Source: Hippasteria phrygiana
Taxonomy: Eukaryota > Echinodermata > Asteroidea > Valvatida > Goniasteridae
Length of the DNA: 64,000 nt
NCBI GenBank assembly: GCA_037893225.1
Contig: JAZGUH010000280.1
Location: 806,001 to 870,000 of the forward strand
Direction of reading: 5' to 3'
Shown here piece by piece: positions 1 to 12,300 of the stretch. The notes below the pieces were generated by a model. The model ran no database searches, had not been told where the DNA came from, and saw only the letters and a list, made by a program, of their open reading frames with translations. Within the stretch, counting starts at the first letter, position 1; each line of letters starts with the position of its first letter. The translations under genes and the position numbers were made by a program.

Positions 1-302
1 TAAACTGTATAACAATGTATCCAAGGTGGCTATTTTCTGTGTTTGAAATAATATTTTTAAACATTAGTGACGTAACTAAACAATGTAAAAGATCATTTAC
101 TTCGAAATGATTTTACATCATAATTTTGGATTTTGGAAATGGAGGGAACACGCTGGAACCGACTTGGATTTGGAAACTGCCGTACTATAGCATCACAGGC
201 AAGGGAAACGATTATACATCGACCGTGCGGAGTAGGCCTATACCATGACTTGTCTCATAAACCGTCCAATTACCGTATGTCCAATAAATCTCGTTATTTT
301 AC

Positions 303-365
303 CTGAATGGTATCCCTTTCGTCATCTGGTACTAATGATGAAGGCACTTTGGTGGTCGGTGTAAC
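303..365 (-). CDS. Gene A tentative exon 14: short stalk extension
   Basis: A 63-nt open stretch after ACCGGTAG encodes VTPTTKVPSSLVPDDERDTI and one more residue before CAG|GTAAAA. Phase 0 on both sides fits exon 13. The composition suits a stalk, but the exon is short and the acceptor tract is mediocre. No membrane-spanning exon is visible between here and the left edge. Confidence 0.35.
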
Positions 366-3300
366 CTACCGGTATTGCATTTAAAGTAAAAACGAGTAAA
401 TCTGACATGGCAGCACAAATTGAGCGGAAAGTCGCACCACGGATTTCCAAGTTACAAGCAGGAACAACCATTAAACATTTCTAAAACTTCTTCTATCATA
501 CCCTAAAGTTATAAAATTTAATTTAATCTCCAAGTTCTTTTTGTGGAGTGTGAACTAGGTTTATTGTGCGCACAGGTAACAGCTTGTGAAGTCAATTACC
601 AATTGTTACATTTGATTAAGTCTTGATGAGTTTCACATAAACACCGTCTGCGCACTTCCGAGTTGAAAACGAGGCTCTCAGTGCTAAACAAGCAGTGCTA
701 CACATCAAATCCATTTACATGCATTCATGTATTCATGCATTAATAAAATTCGTCTTTAGATATGCTTACAGACGTTTCAGCAGCATACGTCTGCGACAGT
801 GAAGTGTGCACTTGTTGGATGGTAGATTGTATGTCCGGTGTGTAGGACAGGGGGAATGACGTCGAGTACGGGGACGAATAACCGACTTCCGTGGTTGAAA
901 CTGTAGAATCCATTACGCTGTCTTGTGTAGTTGAAACAACAAACTCATCAGGCCATGTGGTTGATGTCGAATCCTTAGTCGTCGGAAACGAGACAGTTGT
1001 CACTTCTGGCGTTGTGATTGCGGCTGAAATAAAAGAAAAATAATAAAGAGACTGAAATAAAGGTATTATCTTCAGGACATCCATCATATTTTGTTTTAAC
1101 TCGATTGCAAGTTATGCAGGGATGTATAATACGCTTCAACACATTTCCAAGAAGTTTTGATGTATATCGACATAAATACGTGCACGCACGCACACATACC
1201 GGTGTCATAAATATCCCTATTGTTGGTTAAACCCTCTCACGTGATCGGCCACTCTCCCAATAATCGATTCATCGATAACTTTAAGGCATGTGCAATCCTA
1301 CAGTATTTCATAGTAACAAAATTTCACGCTACACCCGTCTTGTAACGGTACACCACTAAAAGCGCCGCTAGACAATCAAAAGAACACAGATTAAACGAAG
1401 AACGTAAATGCAAAATAAACCAAGAACGTGATTAACCACAGCAGTACAGGCTTGGTACCAGTGTACACGAAATAAAGTAACGTGGCCCACGCCCAGTCAC
1501 TGAATCCACACAGGGCATGGAGACCCCAGGGTTTTTACACACTGGGTGAGTCCTTCCATAAAAGAATTCCTTTAACAAAGCATTCCTTAAACTAAAGAGT
1601 AATCCATTGGAGAAAGTGTTTCCTTAACACTAAAGGTACTAATTTACTGTATAGTTACAACTGGGGCTCTCTGGGTAAGGCAAATATACAATAGGATTAA
1701 GAAAATGTTGAACTATTTCACAAAATGATTTTCAAATAAACTTATACGCACATTAGATCGTTTTTTGGACGACTCGATCAGCGATTTCGCGAACTTTCCC
1801 GTGTATTAATTACACACGAGTGAACGCCACGTGAGCTTACTGAGCACTGAGAGCCTCGCTTTCAAACCCGGAAGTGTGCACATCGGTGAAATTTTCGTCA
1901 ATTTAGGATTCGTCTACAAAATGCGGCAAAACAGCAAAGACATTTCTATTTTCTCAGAGGAGGCATCCAATGCGTTATGCCAAACTTTTAAACAATTGTT
2001 ACAATTTAAGGACAAACAAATGTTTTTTTTCCACCGAATAATGATCACCTCTGTTTTATATTTGTTAGTTCATTTCATTTCAAAATTCTTTTTTCTTAGA
2101 TTACAATAGAATTCAACCAACCTCTATCAATCAGAAGCGATTCGTAAACAGTTGCATCAAAAGATGTAGCCTCGCATATGATGTACTCTGGCAGTTCGTT
2201 GGTGTTCACTGTAATCTTTGATGTTTGGCGGCACGACGTAGACGTTTCTGTCACTGATACCCCATTTACGCCCTCTAGAGGCTTTCTGGTGTTCTTCATG
2301 ACGTCATATAATGACCAGGTGATATTTACTCCAGTGATACAAACCGCCGTGCAGTTGGCCTCCAAAGCATCGCTCGTGGAAATAACGAGACCGAGGCCAC
2401 GGATTTTTAAACGTGCATCTGTTTACAAAAACCAAAGGAGTCTTTTAAAACTGATATTATTGCAAGATATATTGTTATAACCGTTTTAAAGGTTTTGAAA
2501 GTCTTTTTCAAAGTGAACAAAGAAACTGGCAGGAGCGGGATTCAAACCTGCGACCTCCGGAATACCGTACCGGTTTTGAAAATCTGTTAGTCTTGTATGT
2601 TGTGAGCAAGTCCGATAATACAAAAATCTATTAAATTTTTCAAATGAAATAATGGTGATCAGGCGAAAAGTCACAATTACGGGTGCACAAATTGTTACAA
2701 AGTCAACATTATGAAGTCAACTTGTGGCGCAGCCAGAAGGAGAAAGGGAGTCAACTTCCCCCTAGAAACTTTGTCTCCCTCTTAGCCCTCTTTGGAAATT
2801 TGGGATTAAAATATATGTTCTTTAGAAGGGGTTGACACCACGTCAACTCTTCACCTATGGGTATGTAAAGGATGTTGAAAGCGTCACCCTCAAAAACAGG
2901 ACCCTAGCGCCCCCACCCTCCCTTATTTCAAATTATTTTGCCTCCCTCGCCAAAAAAAATACTTGTTTACAACAATTTGGTCCAGAAAATCTAGGGGAAA
3001 CTTTGACTTTACCCCTTGCAAATGGCCGTGCCAGCTTTCCCTCTCAAACATAGCCTGGCTACGCCGCGGTGACCAACAGAGCAATGTGGAAACTTAGAAT
3101 TTGAACACTCTGAAAATGTAAAATTTGACAACTTCAAGCACTTAATACATTCTGAGTTGACATAGCTGGATAACTGATGTATGTCTCATTTCAAATAATG
3201 TCTACATCATTTAAAAAAAAAGTGTACCCAAGATCGTGGCTGTGCGATGCTACAAACTGCCAACTGGAATGACCTGCCGATACAAAGATAAAGGTTCCTG

Positions 3301-6300
3301 ACTTTTTGATCCTGGCAAAATCTTTCTGTGATAGGCTAAATAAAAAAACAACCAGCAACTGATAAATATTAAAAAAAACATAGGCTACTAAAATTAAAAG
3401 AAAAGGACAAAGAAAGAAAAGGAGCTTCGGAGCAGATGAGGAACAATACAACATCAACAGAGAAATCTGGGAAAATAAGGGCAGCAACAGGGGCGTGTAA
3501 TTCAGTGAAGGACCAAGTGGGGCGAAATGCATGTAGATGATAGAAAACTAAAAGAAAAGGGGTTGAAGCAAAGCATTGAAAAAGGAAAATTTGGAAGGAA
3601 AACCGAGGTGACAAGGAGAACAAACAGGGAAAAGGACATTAGTGAAAATTTATTGTTGGTTATTATTCCAAATTGTTTATCTTGAACTGGAGGTTACCTA
3701 ATGATCCGCAGGCGTACAAAGTTCGAACTTCTCCCTCGCACAGTCGCCGGTTGAAAACATTCAGATTACTGAAGTACCCTCCACTAACAAAGGTATTGGA
3801 CGCAGGGCTGGAACCTCGAGGAGTGTCAAATGTCACCATATATTCACCGTCCATGAAAACACGAGCCGCACCGTCGAATGAAACAAATAAGAAGTGCCAG
3901 CCACCAAGTGAAGATGGCTTAATCCAAGTGAAAATTATCTGTTCACCAATATTACAACCACAATCAGCCTGTGAACGTTTCACATTACAGTAACATTGTA
4001 TCCCTGGGTAGTTACGCGCGTTTTCCAGATTCAAAATCGGCTGGCCATTTTCAGCTACCTCTTGAAACCAAACAGACCACGACCACGCAGTTTCGATTTG
4101 GGAGGCCGACGCATGCGTGGAGGGATAACGGTCACGTGGTGCAGCTGGCAGGTTCTCGCCTGTACCACGTTCTGCGCATGCGTAATCCACTTGCGCAGGG
4201 GCCTCGATAATATCGTCGTTTGACGTGCAATGTGCGTTTGGTGTGTTCCATTTCGTCGTGTGGTTGCTGAAATCATGGTGGATTATCGGATCTGTAATAT
4301 AATGGGATCAAGGAATATAATCATTACCATTCATCACAGTGACTCTTTTTCATCGTTAATAGGTTGATAATAGGGGATATAACCTTCAACAGGCCCTTTA
4401 TTCAAAGTTATTTGGTCTTTATGTTTGATACGTTTTGCGTTTTTTTTTAATAAACATAGAATTTACCTGTGGACAAAAGTGGAATTTCCAGACTTTTTTC
4501 CTTTAATCCTTATATTCTTGCAGCTTTCTCGAGGATTTTGCACGATTATGAGTTCCATATTTTAATAATGTATAATATACAAAGTGTATATACTTTTCGG
4601 AGGTATATTAACATTACTTCCAAAATTGGATTTCCACCAATTTGAACAATGCATAATTTGATGCTCACCTAGAATTTCACACGCATAACGCACTTTGAAA
4701 TCCGGGCAGGGCGGCTGTGTACAGGCGATGCCTTCCGCACTGCAGATGTAGGGGTACTCCAGTGACGTCATCACAGCTTCATACCAGGGCTTATCTTGGT
4801 CGTTTTCTCTCAGTGCGCATTGAGCCATCAGAGGGGCAGCACAGATGACTGGGTTGTGCTATATAAATGATCGAAATTTCAATTATAAGAAAAACGAATG
4901 TTACCACACAGAGGTTGTCAAAAAAGAAATATCCGTAATATAACACGTTCATTTTTTTAACAACTGAATTTGCATATTTTCCCCATTTTCCCCATTTTCC
5001 CAAGTGTGTTTTATTTCTCAGTAAAAATTAAAAATCTTCCCTTAAAATCGATATACAATATCGATCATGCATCAAAAAAATCCATAATTAACTTTCCAAT
5101 ACAAAGGGATTTAAAGTTGCAGTTGAACGTTTCGTAGCCTCCAGGAAACAAGTTCCCAATTTATCCCAAACCTGTGATCCAAAATCAAATGATTATACGT
5201 GTATGATGGACTTTTGAAACACGATTTTACTGAAATACTAAACATTTACAATAGACGAATTGCAAAAAGCAGAACATCTTAGTGAACAATTGAAGGAATA
5301 ATGGCAAAGTGGAGGTCAACTTTCAACCTGTTAAAGATGTCTTTTGATGGCATTTGATTTTACAAATTACTGCTTGTGATAACACCAACTAACCAACTGG
5401 TGTTAGAGATTTTCGTGTAATGTTTTTTAAAATTTGACTTAGGCGTCTACAAATATAAATGCAAAGGGTTGTATAGCTGCAATCGTTGAGGCTAATGTAT
5501 TTGTAACCTGGGATAGGCATGAGTAAACCTTTAGTGCTGAAATTCTTACAGAATTTGAATGACAAAAATCTACCTCGATGATGGTAGCTACGCAAAAGAT
5601 CTACACCAAACGGATTACTGGGCAACAACGTGTAATCAAACAATTTTCAGTTCAATCGTAATTATCTAGAACGTTTGGGCACGAGATAATTGCTTCTACA
5701 AAATGTTCCCACACAAAACAATTTAAAAGGACTTTTGACCAGTTTAAGGGCGTCACAATTCTGAACAGTTGGAAGATCTGGCTCGCTGACAAAGTCGAAA
5801 CAACGGTTGTGGCCGATTCACTATGTCCAGCTGAACAGTAAAATATAAACGAATTCTTGCGACTTCATGTACCCATCAAAGTTATTTCTTGACCCACTTG
5901 TTTAAAGGCTTCATCAGCTGTTTTCTTGGAAAATGTGGCAACTCTTTTAGAGCTGGCCTTGAAAAGAAATAGCCCGTGATGCCAAGTATCTTAAAACTCG
6001 TAACAGGTAATTATTTGTGGCCACAGGATGTCTGGAAAGTGCAAATGGACATTGTGGACTTCCGTCAACTGAGCATTGCATTAAAGAAACTGTAATTTCG
6101 TTGATTAGCCTAGTCACAGCGTATAGTCTCTGCATGTATATTTTTTATGTCACAGCGTCAAAGTTACAAATTCGAGTCATAATTATTTCGTTTTCTGCAA
6201 CACTGCCTGTACACGACAAAAAACACATGTTGTATACATAGGCAGTTCAGGTTGTTTTCATACATAAATTATAACAGTGCCTTACAAAAAATACGGATAT

Positions 6301-9300
6301 GATTCATTTGAAGCAAAGGGGGTTTTCAATACTTTATATAAAAGAAATCCAGTTTACTCAATGCAAGAGGCTGTACTTTGGGGGTGATAAAAAAGCAAAG
6401 GCCTATGACATCACTAAAACCATTGCCTTGAAATGTTGGTTAGAAATTGGATTCATACAATAATATGAAGGACACCTCCGATTTGGCTCAATTTTGTTAT
6501 TCACTACAATTGCAACATAGGTCCTTGGTAACATTCAAATAACCCTATCCAACATGAATTCATGTTATAAAAATCGTATTTCATATAGTACCTTTAACAC
6601 TGTGAAACCGCTGGATGTAACTGTATATTCAAAAGGGGGATTATGCGGAGGTGAATTTAACAATGAGCTTTCCAAAATCAAATCCATAGCCCAGAATCAC
6701 AATGAGGTTTAAGCTTTCAAATCCTGAATGCACAATGTACTCGTTTTAAATATAGTGTACATGATTGGTCATTGTTGCAATTTTCAGAAATGGGCGGATT
6801 TGGGGATTAGTATTTTATAGGAAATATCGTTCCACTGACCTGTTCAAAGTTTTGCGTTGTTGGATGGCGAAAAAACGAGAGAAAGACGGCTCTCGTTTTA
6901 AACCGTCGGGCGGATGATATAGCCTTTAGCCAAGGCGCGCGTGGCTACCTGGACGCGTGACGCGCCCTGAATGCCAGAATGTCCGGGTAGCCACGCGCGC
7001 CTTGACTAAAGGCTACAAGGCAGTTTTCCCAACGATTTCCAGCTGGAAATCATTGGAAAACTATATAAATTTCCACTTTTCTTGACAACGACAGCACAAC
7101 TGGTGCCATCATTTCACAGGATGATTGAGACTACTATTAACTTACAGTCTAGTAAGGTATTTCGTAATAATTAAGAAAAAAAGGGGGGAGGGGTACCAAT
7201 CGTGTGCTACCTTTAAGTTGTGCAGAAGTTCAAAGGCTCCAGATCTGAAAAGAGTAGGGTTTAATTTTGACTTCCATTGTCAAAATCATGTAGTCCTAAT
7301 CGAGTCCCTTTCCATTTCCAATACAAAATCACAGTCTAGGGATATGAATCACATAATATTTCAAATGTTATCCTTAGGAATGACATTCAGACACATTCAT
7401 TTTCCTCGAGCTTACTTACTTGTCTTATGTGAGTTGTGTACGTCTCCCATTCTTCGTCGGTGACAACAGTTGAACTGGACACATTGAAAAAGTCACTCCA
7501 CCAGACGTTTACTGCAGTTGTAAATCATAATTATAATTCATAACAAATCAAGAAATATTGGAAATTCCGGTTCCCTGCACACCAATTACTGTCCTGTTTC
7601 TAATTGAAAGGTTATGTTTGTTATAATCCAACTTGTAGTGGCGTCCAAAATTTGTCCGGGGTGGGGGGGGGGGGGGTGTCTTGGCCAATTGGTGAACTCT
7701 CATTCTAAATCTTGGGAGCGCCACGGCGTAACCATACAAACAAAATCCCAAGACGAAGACGGCATATGTAACGATAAGATTAACGCCTCACCGTTAGGAC
7801 AAGGAAGCGGACTTCGTAGTCAAAACACCATGGAGTCGAGTTGGAAGTTTGATGGCCATCCTCACATCGTATACCGCCCTCGGGGGTGCAGGGTTCTGCC
7901 AGGACTTGGCCGGTTTTATTCCATGCAATCCGGCTGTATTTGGCTCTGCACTGTATTCCCGCTGGTACACGGCAAAGTCCAGACTGCAACTATGATATAA
8001 TTAGTGAGAAATTCTGCCAGAGTTTTCAGGTCAATCACAAGTCAGCTCAAAGGACGAACAATGGTAAAGGAATGCCTTTGTCACATGTCATTTTAATTGG
8101 CGAATTTCACATAAGCCACGTCTGCGCACTTCCAGTCAAAAATGGAAGAAGCTTTGAGACAAAAAAAAACATATCCAAGAATTAATCCTTTCAGATTGCC
8201 TGATCAATTTACTGGCTGCCTCATGTACAACAAAAAAATCTTAACAATTATCGTTTACAAAGAGTGTTTATCTAACACAAACCTACACTCTATGCAAACG
8301 GTGTTGCATTTATAAAGGGAAAAAACATCTACCAAACCTCTTTGATGACGTCAACTGATTCTACTTCTTGCCCGTCCTCGGGGGAGTCTCTGCTGTACCA
8401 CTTCGTCCAGGACAAAGGAACTACAAATGCAATAAGTTGTCTGTTAACGACTTTCACTGGAAGTACAAACAGGAACCGATGGATAAACCAAAACTGGTTT
8501 TACTTTTTCTGCTTAAGATTACAACACTGACTTAGCTAGCCTTGCTATAGGAGGCGCCCTCTGACGTCACGTGTTTACATTTATATTGGCATGTGCCCGG
8601 CGGTATGCGCACGCATCGTGTTTTGCATAAAATGTTGTTAAGGAGTGACGTTGCAGGTCAGATCAGCTTTGAATTATGTGACCTTTGATGTCAGGATACC
8701 CGAGTTGGCCGGGTTGTTTACCGCCGCCAGGGACTCGGCGGTGGCGTGTGATGGTAGTACTGGCTCGTCTGCTAAAAGTCTGGTGTCACGCCAGGGTAGA
8801 GTAACTCACTTGCCAGACACTTTATCATAATGTCAAGTGAAATATTTGCTTTTCTTGTAATGAAACAATTTTTTGGGTAATCACTGAATTGGGAAAGTTT
8901 CTTTATTAGCCTTTTAGAGGTATGGCGGACACAATAGGAGGGCGCTATTTTATTTGGGTATAAATACACAGGTTTTACCCAAATCAAATAGCGCCCTCCT
9001 ATTGTGTCCGCCATACCTCTAAAAGGCTAATGGGATTTCCTCAAAGCAGATTTGGCAGAAAATAAGAGCCTGTACAGAGAGGGTTAACTGGCCACCAGGC
9101 TACATGGATTAACCAGATAATTTTACTGCGGGATCTATCCCATGTAAATACCGAATTCGTGGTACAAAAAAGGCAAGGACTTTTTTAAGTAAAACAAATG
9201 TCAAACAAGCCACAAGGGAAACTGACCAGGTAAATTTTAATAAATTTTCAAAGTGAACAAATAAAAACTGCCAGAAGCGGGATTCGAACCTGCGACCTCC

Positions 9301-12300
9301 GAAATACGGTATTCCGGAGCTCACAGGTTCGAATTCCGTTCCTGCCAGTTCTATTTGTTTGTTTGTTCACTTTGAAAAAAAATACTTGTTCTGTCCTACG
9401 TACCTTGTTCAGGGTGGTAGGTACGGTAAATCGTTCGTTTGAGATCCACATGCACTGCCTCACAAATAATGATATCCTCTCGAGTGTAGTTAGCAATCTG
9501 TAGCACTGAAGCCGATTGGGTCTCAGCGGAAGCTGATTTGTTGTAGATACGATGAGTCGTGTCTTCCTGGACCAGGGTGAAGTTCTTGCTATCATGGGAC
9601 GATAGCCACTGGATTGAAGGGTTGATTGGTCCCTTAGCTAAGCACTCCAAGACGAGAGTTGGGTCGAATAAGCTGCTTTTTCGGTGAAGATACAAAATCT
9701 CCAATCCTAAATATAACCGTTGGAAATGTTCAAATCTTTTTACATTGGTCGTTTTGTTTTATTTTCTCAACTGAAAAGAGGATAACAGATTAATTAAATA
9801 GCCCCCTTTTTAACAACACCCCTATTATACGCAAATTCCATCTTTTGAAACATTGTTAACCGTAACGCACCTTCTGTGAATGATTGATATATTCCAAAGA
9901 CCTGGCCTGGAGACAGCGGCTCGTCGTAGACAGACAGGTCACTCAAGGCAAACTGAGACTGTGTTTGAGTGGTGTCAAACAATGTGACGGGTCCCTCTGT
10001 TTGGGAAGGTCTGGGGGTATCTGTCGCTCGGGATACAACTGCTTCACCATCTTTGTACACGGTCGTGTTCTTCCCAAATTCAGCTGTAACTGTCCACATT
10101 TCCCAGAGCTTCATGGTGACATTGGCAGCGTATGCACTCCAGCTAGTTGTGTTTATGACAGTTTTAAAGGATAACAGATTGGATACATTGAGACTAATTG
10201 CTAGATTTGTGGATGATATGACATTGCATGAGTCACCTCTACGTCTGTATGGCATGAGACGGTCAACTCGCAACCAGAATGTGACTGTGAAACCGTTTGG
10301 GCAGCGAGATGGATTTCCCAAACAACTACTGGACATTGTTTCCAAGACAACGGAAGGGGCAGAGGGGCCATCTTGCTTCCACGACCACGTAACAGCACAT
10401 GGATGTGCAGAATACTTATGAGCATCTGTCAGGTCAAATCGCCAGTATTCGTTAATTGGTATCGGTGTGTAGTCTATACTCTCAATAGTCGGGTAGTCGG
10501 TGTCACTTGGGCGATATAGGTGACAGTTGTTGGTTGGTTCGTTTGCCCCGAGTGATTGCCGTCCAGATAAACCCCACGAGTGGAGTGGGCGCGGTGGTGA
10601 CTCTAAATGCAAAAAGCAACCAAACGGTACAACTATGTTAATTCAAAAGTTGAACTGTTGAGCACTTTGTAATGGACTTAAGATCTTGGCGATACTACAG
10701 ATTGTGGTTCTAGTCTGGCGGGGCCGGGGGTGGGTATGGTGCTTGTGTCCTTGAGAGAGATACTTTGTAGTAAATTTCTTCTCTCCACCCAGGAGTAAAA
10801 GAGTACCTGTGAGGGCAGTGGTGGTTATGCGTTTGACTAGCCCAGTGCGCTTAACTTGCAGCGGCGCTGTATACTCCGCCGAGGCTGGTTTCGGGAATGA
10901 TTAATAGGCCTGATGAGCAGGTGTAATAATGTAGCGCTTTGGGCGACCTGGATGACAAATAGTGTTTAAACCCCTAAAAAAATATACTGAGTAGTGAATT
11001 AGAAAAGTGAAATTTACAGTCTCCATGGAGCAACACAGTGTGTAGAGAAATAGAGGAATTTCACATTAGCCCCATCTACGCAAATTTCGGGTTGAAAGCG
11101 AGGATGTCAAACAAAACAGTGATATTCAACTAATTCATTCATTCATGCATGAATGAATCATGCCATAAATGGCAGCGTATCGCACGTTTAGCATAGTAAG
11201 CCGTTTACACTAAAAATCTCTTAAAAATCCGGAAGTGCGCAGATCGGTGCTATTTTCGTACATTTGGAAATCGTCCATAGTCGATATTAAACCGCATTGT
11301 ATGGTTATGGTAAATGGTGCTTTTTCAAATAAACTAGTGTGTTAACTTGCTCCGCACTATTCACCGTGATCACTCCAAGGCGGTCCAAATGTGGTGCCAA
11401 TGTGTAATATTTACATCAAGCGCTGTCTGGTCATGTGGGAAAGATTAGCACGACAGGTATTTGTCTCCTATAGTCAGGAAACCTATGTATTTGCATTGCA
11501 GTCGCCTGCATGTACACGAATTCTTCATTATGACAGTCTCTGTTTGGTCAAAGTAAGAAAAGACAACAAGCGCTAACTCACCTTCACTGATAGGGCAGAA
11601 GAACTGAGATTCCAAGTTGGGACATCCCAGAGCAAATACCGTCAATGGGCAAACCACGGCACGCGTATCACACAGACAATCAATGACTTCCTCGCGTGTG
11701 TATTTGAATCGGCACTTTGTCCTAATCGGAAATGTGCAGTCGTCATCTAAAATCTAAGAGCAAATGAAATGAAATATATTTTTCCAAATCCGGATATATA
11801 TATCCATTTTGATGAATTTGAGAAAATTGAACTTTTATACAAGCTTATTTTACCCTGGATGCACAGAACATGGAATTAGGATTTAAGTAATAGATTAATT
11901 CGGTTACGGGTACTCGATTCCATAATCTGGAACCGGTTCCTGGCATTATACCGGTTGGCTACTCAGATACCTGGTTCGGATGCACAGCCCTATTATCCAC
12001 ACATTTCTTTCGGAATACGAAAAAAAAGATTACGTTTAATGTGATGATAACTTATGATACTGAAATTAGAATGAACATTGTACCAATACGTCATTTTAAG
12101 AGGTGTTTTCTAGGCATTCGGAAGCCACGATTTAACTGGCATATAGGGACTCAAGTGACCACGTCAGCCTTCCTAAAACAAAAATGGCGTCGTTTACAAA
12201 CATCTTATAATCTTTCATTTGCATTTCTTACCTGTTTGAAGTTTGCCCATGTAACTCCGAAGCTGGTTTCATACTGCAGAGAATCAAGATTATACCATGG

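Noticed and set aside
3191..3623. Hydrophobic minus-strand ORFs
   Set aside because: They come from a purine-rich, A-run sequence read backwards (Phe/Leu/Ser-rich) and have no acceptor, donor or domain.
7614..8000. 128-codon plus-strand ORF
   Set aside because: It overlaps gene A exon 8 on the opposite strand and runs through a poly-G tract.
9969..10421. 150-codon plus-strand ORF
   Set aside because: It is the antisense shadow of gene A exon 5, whose minus frame has domain motifs and splice sites.
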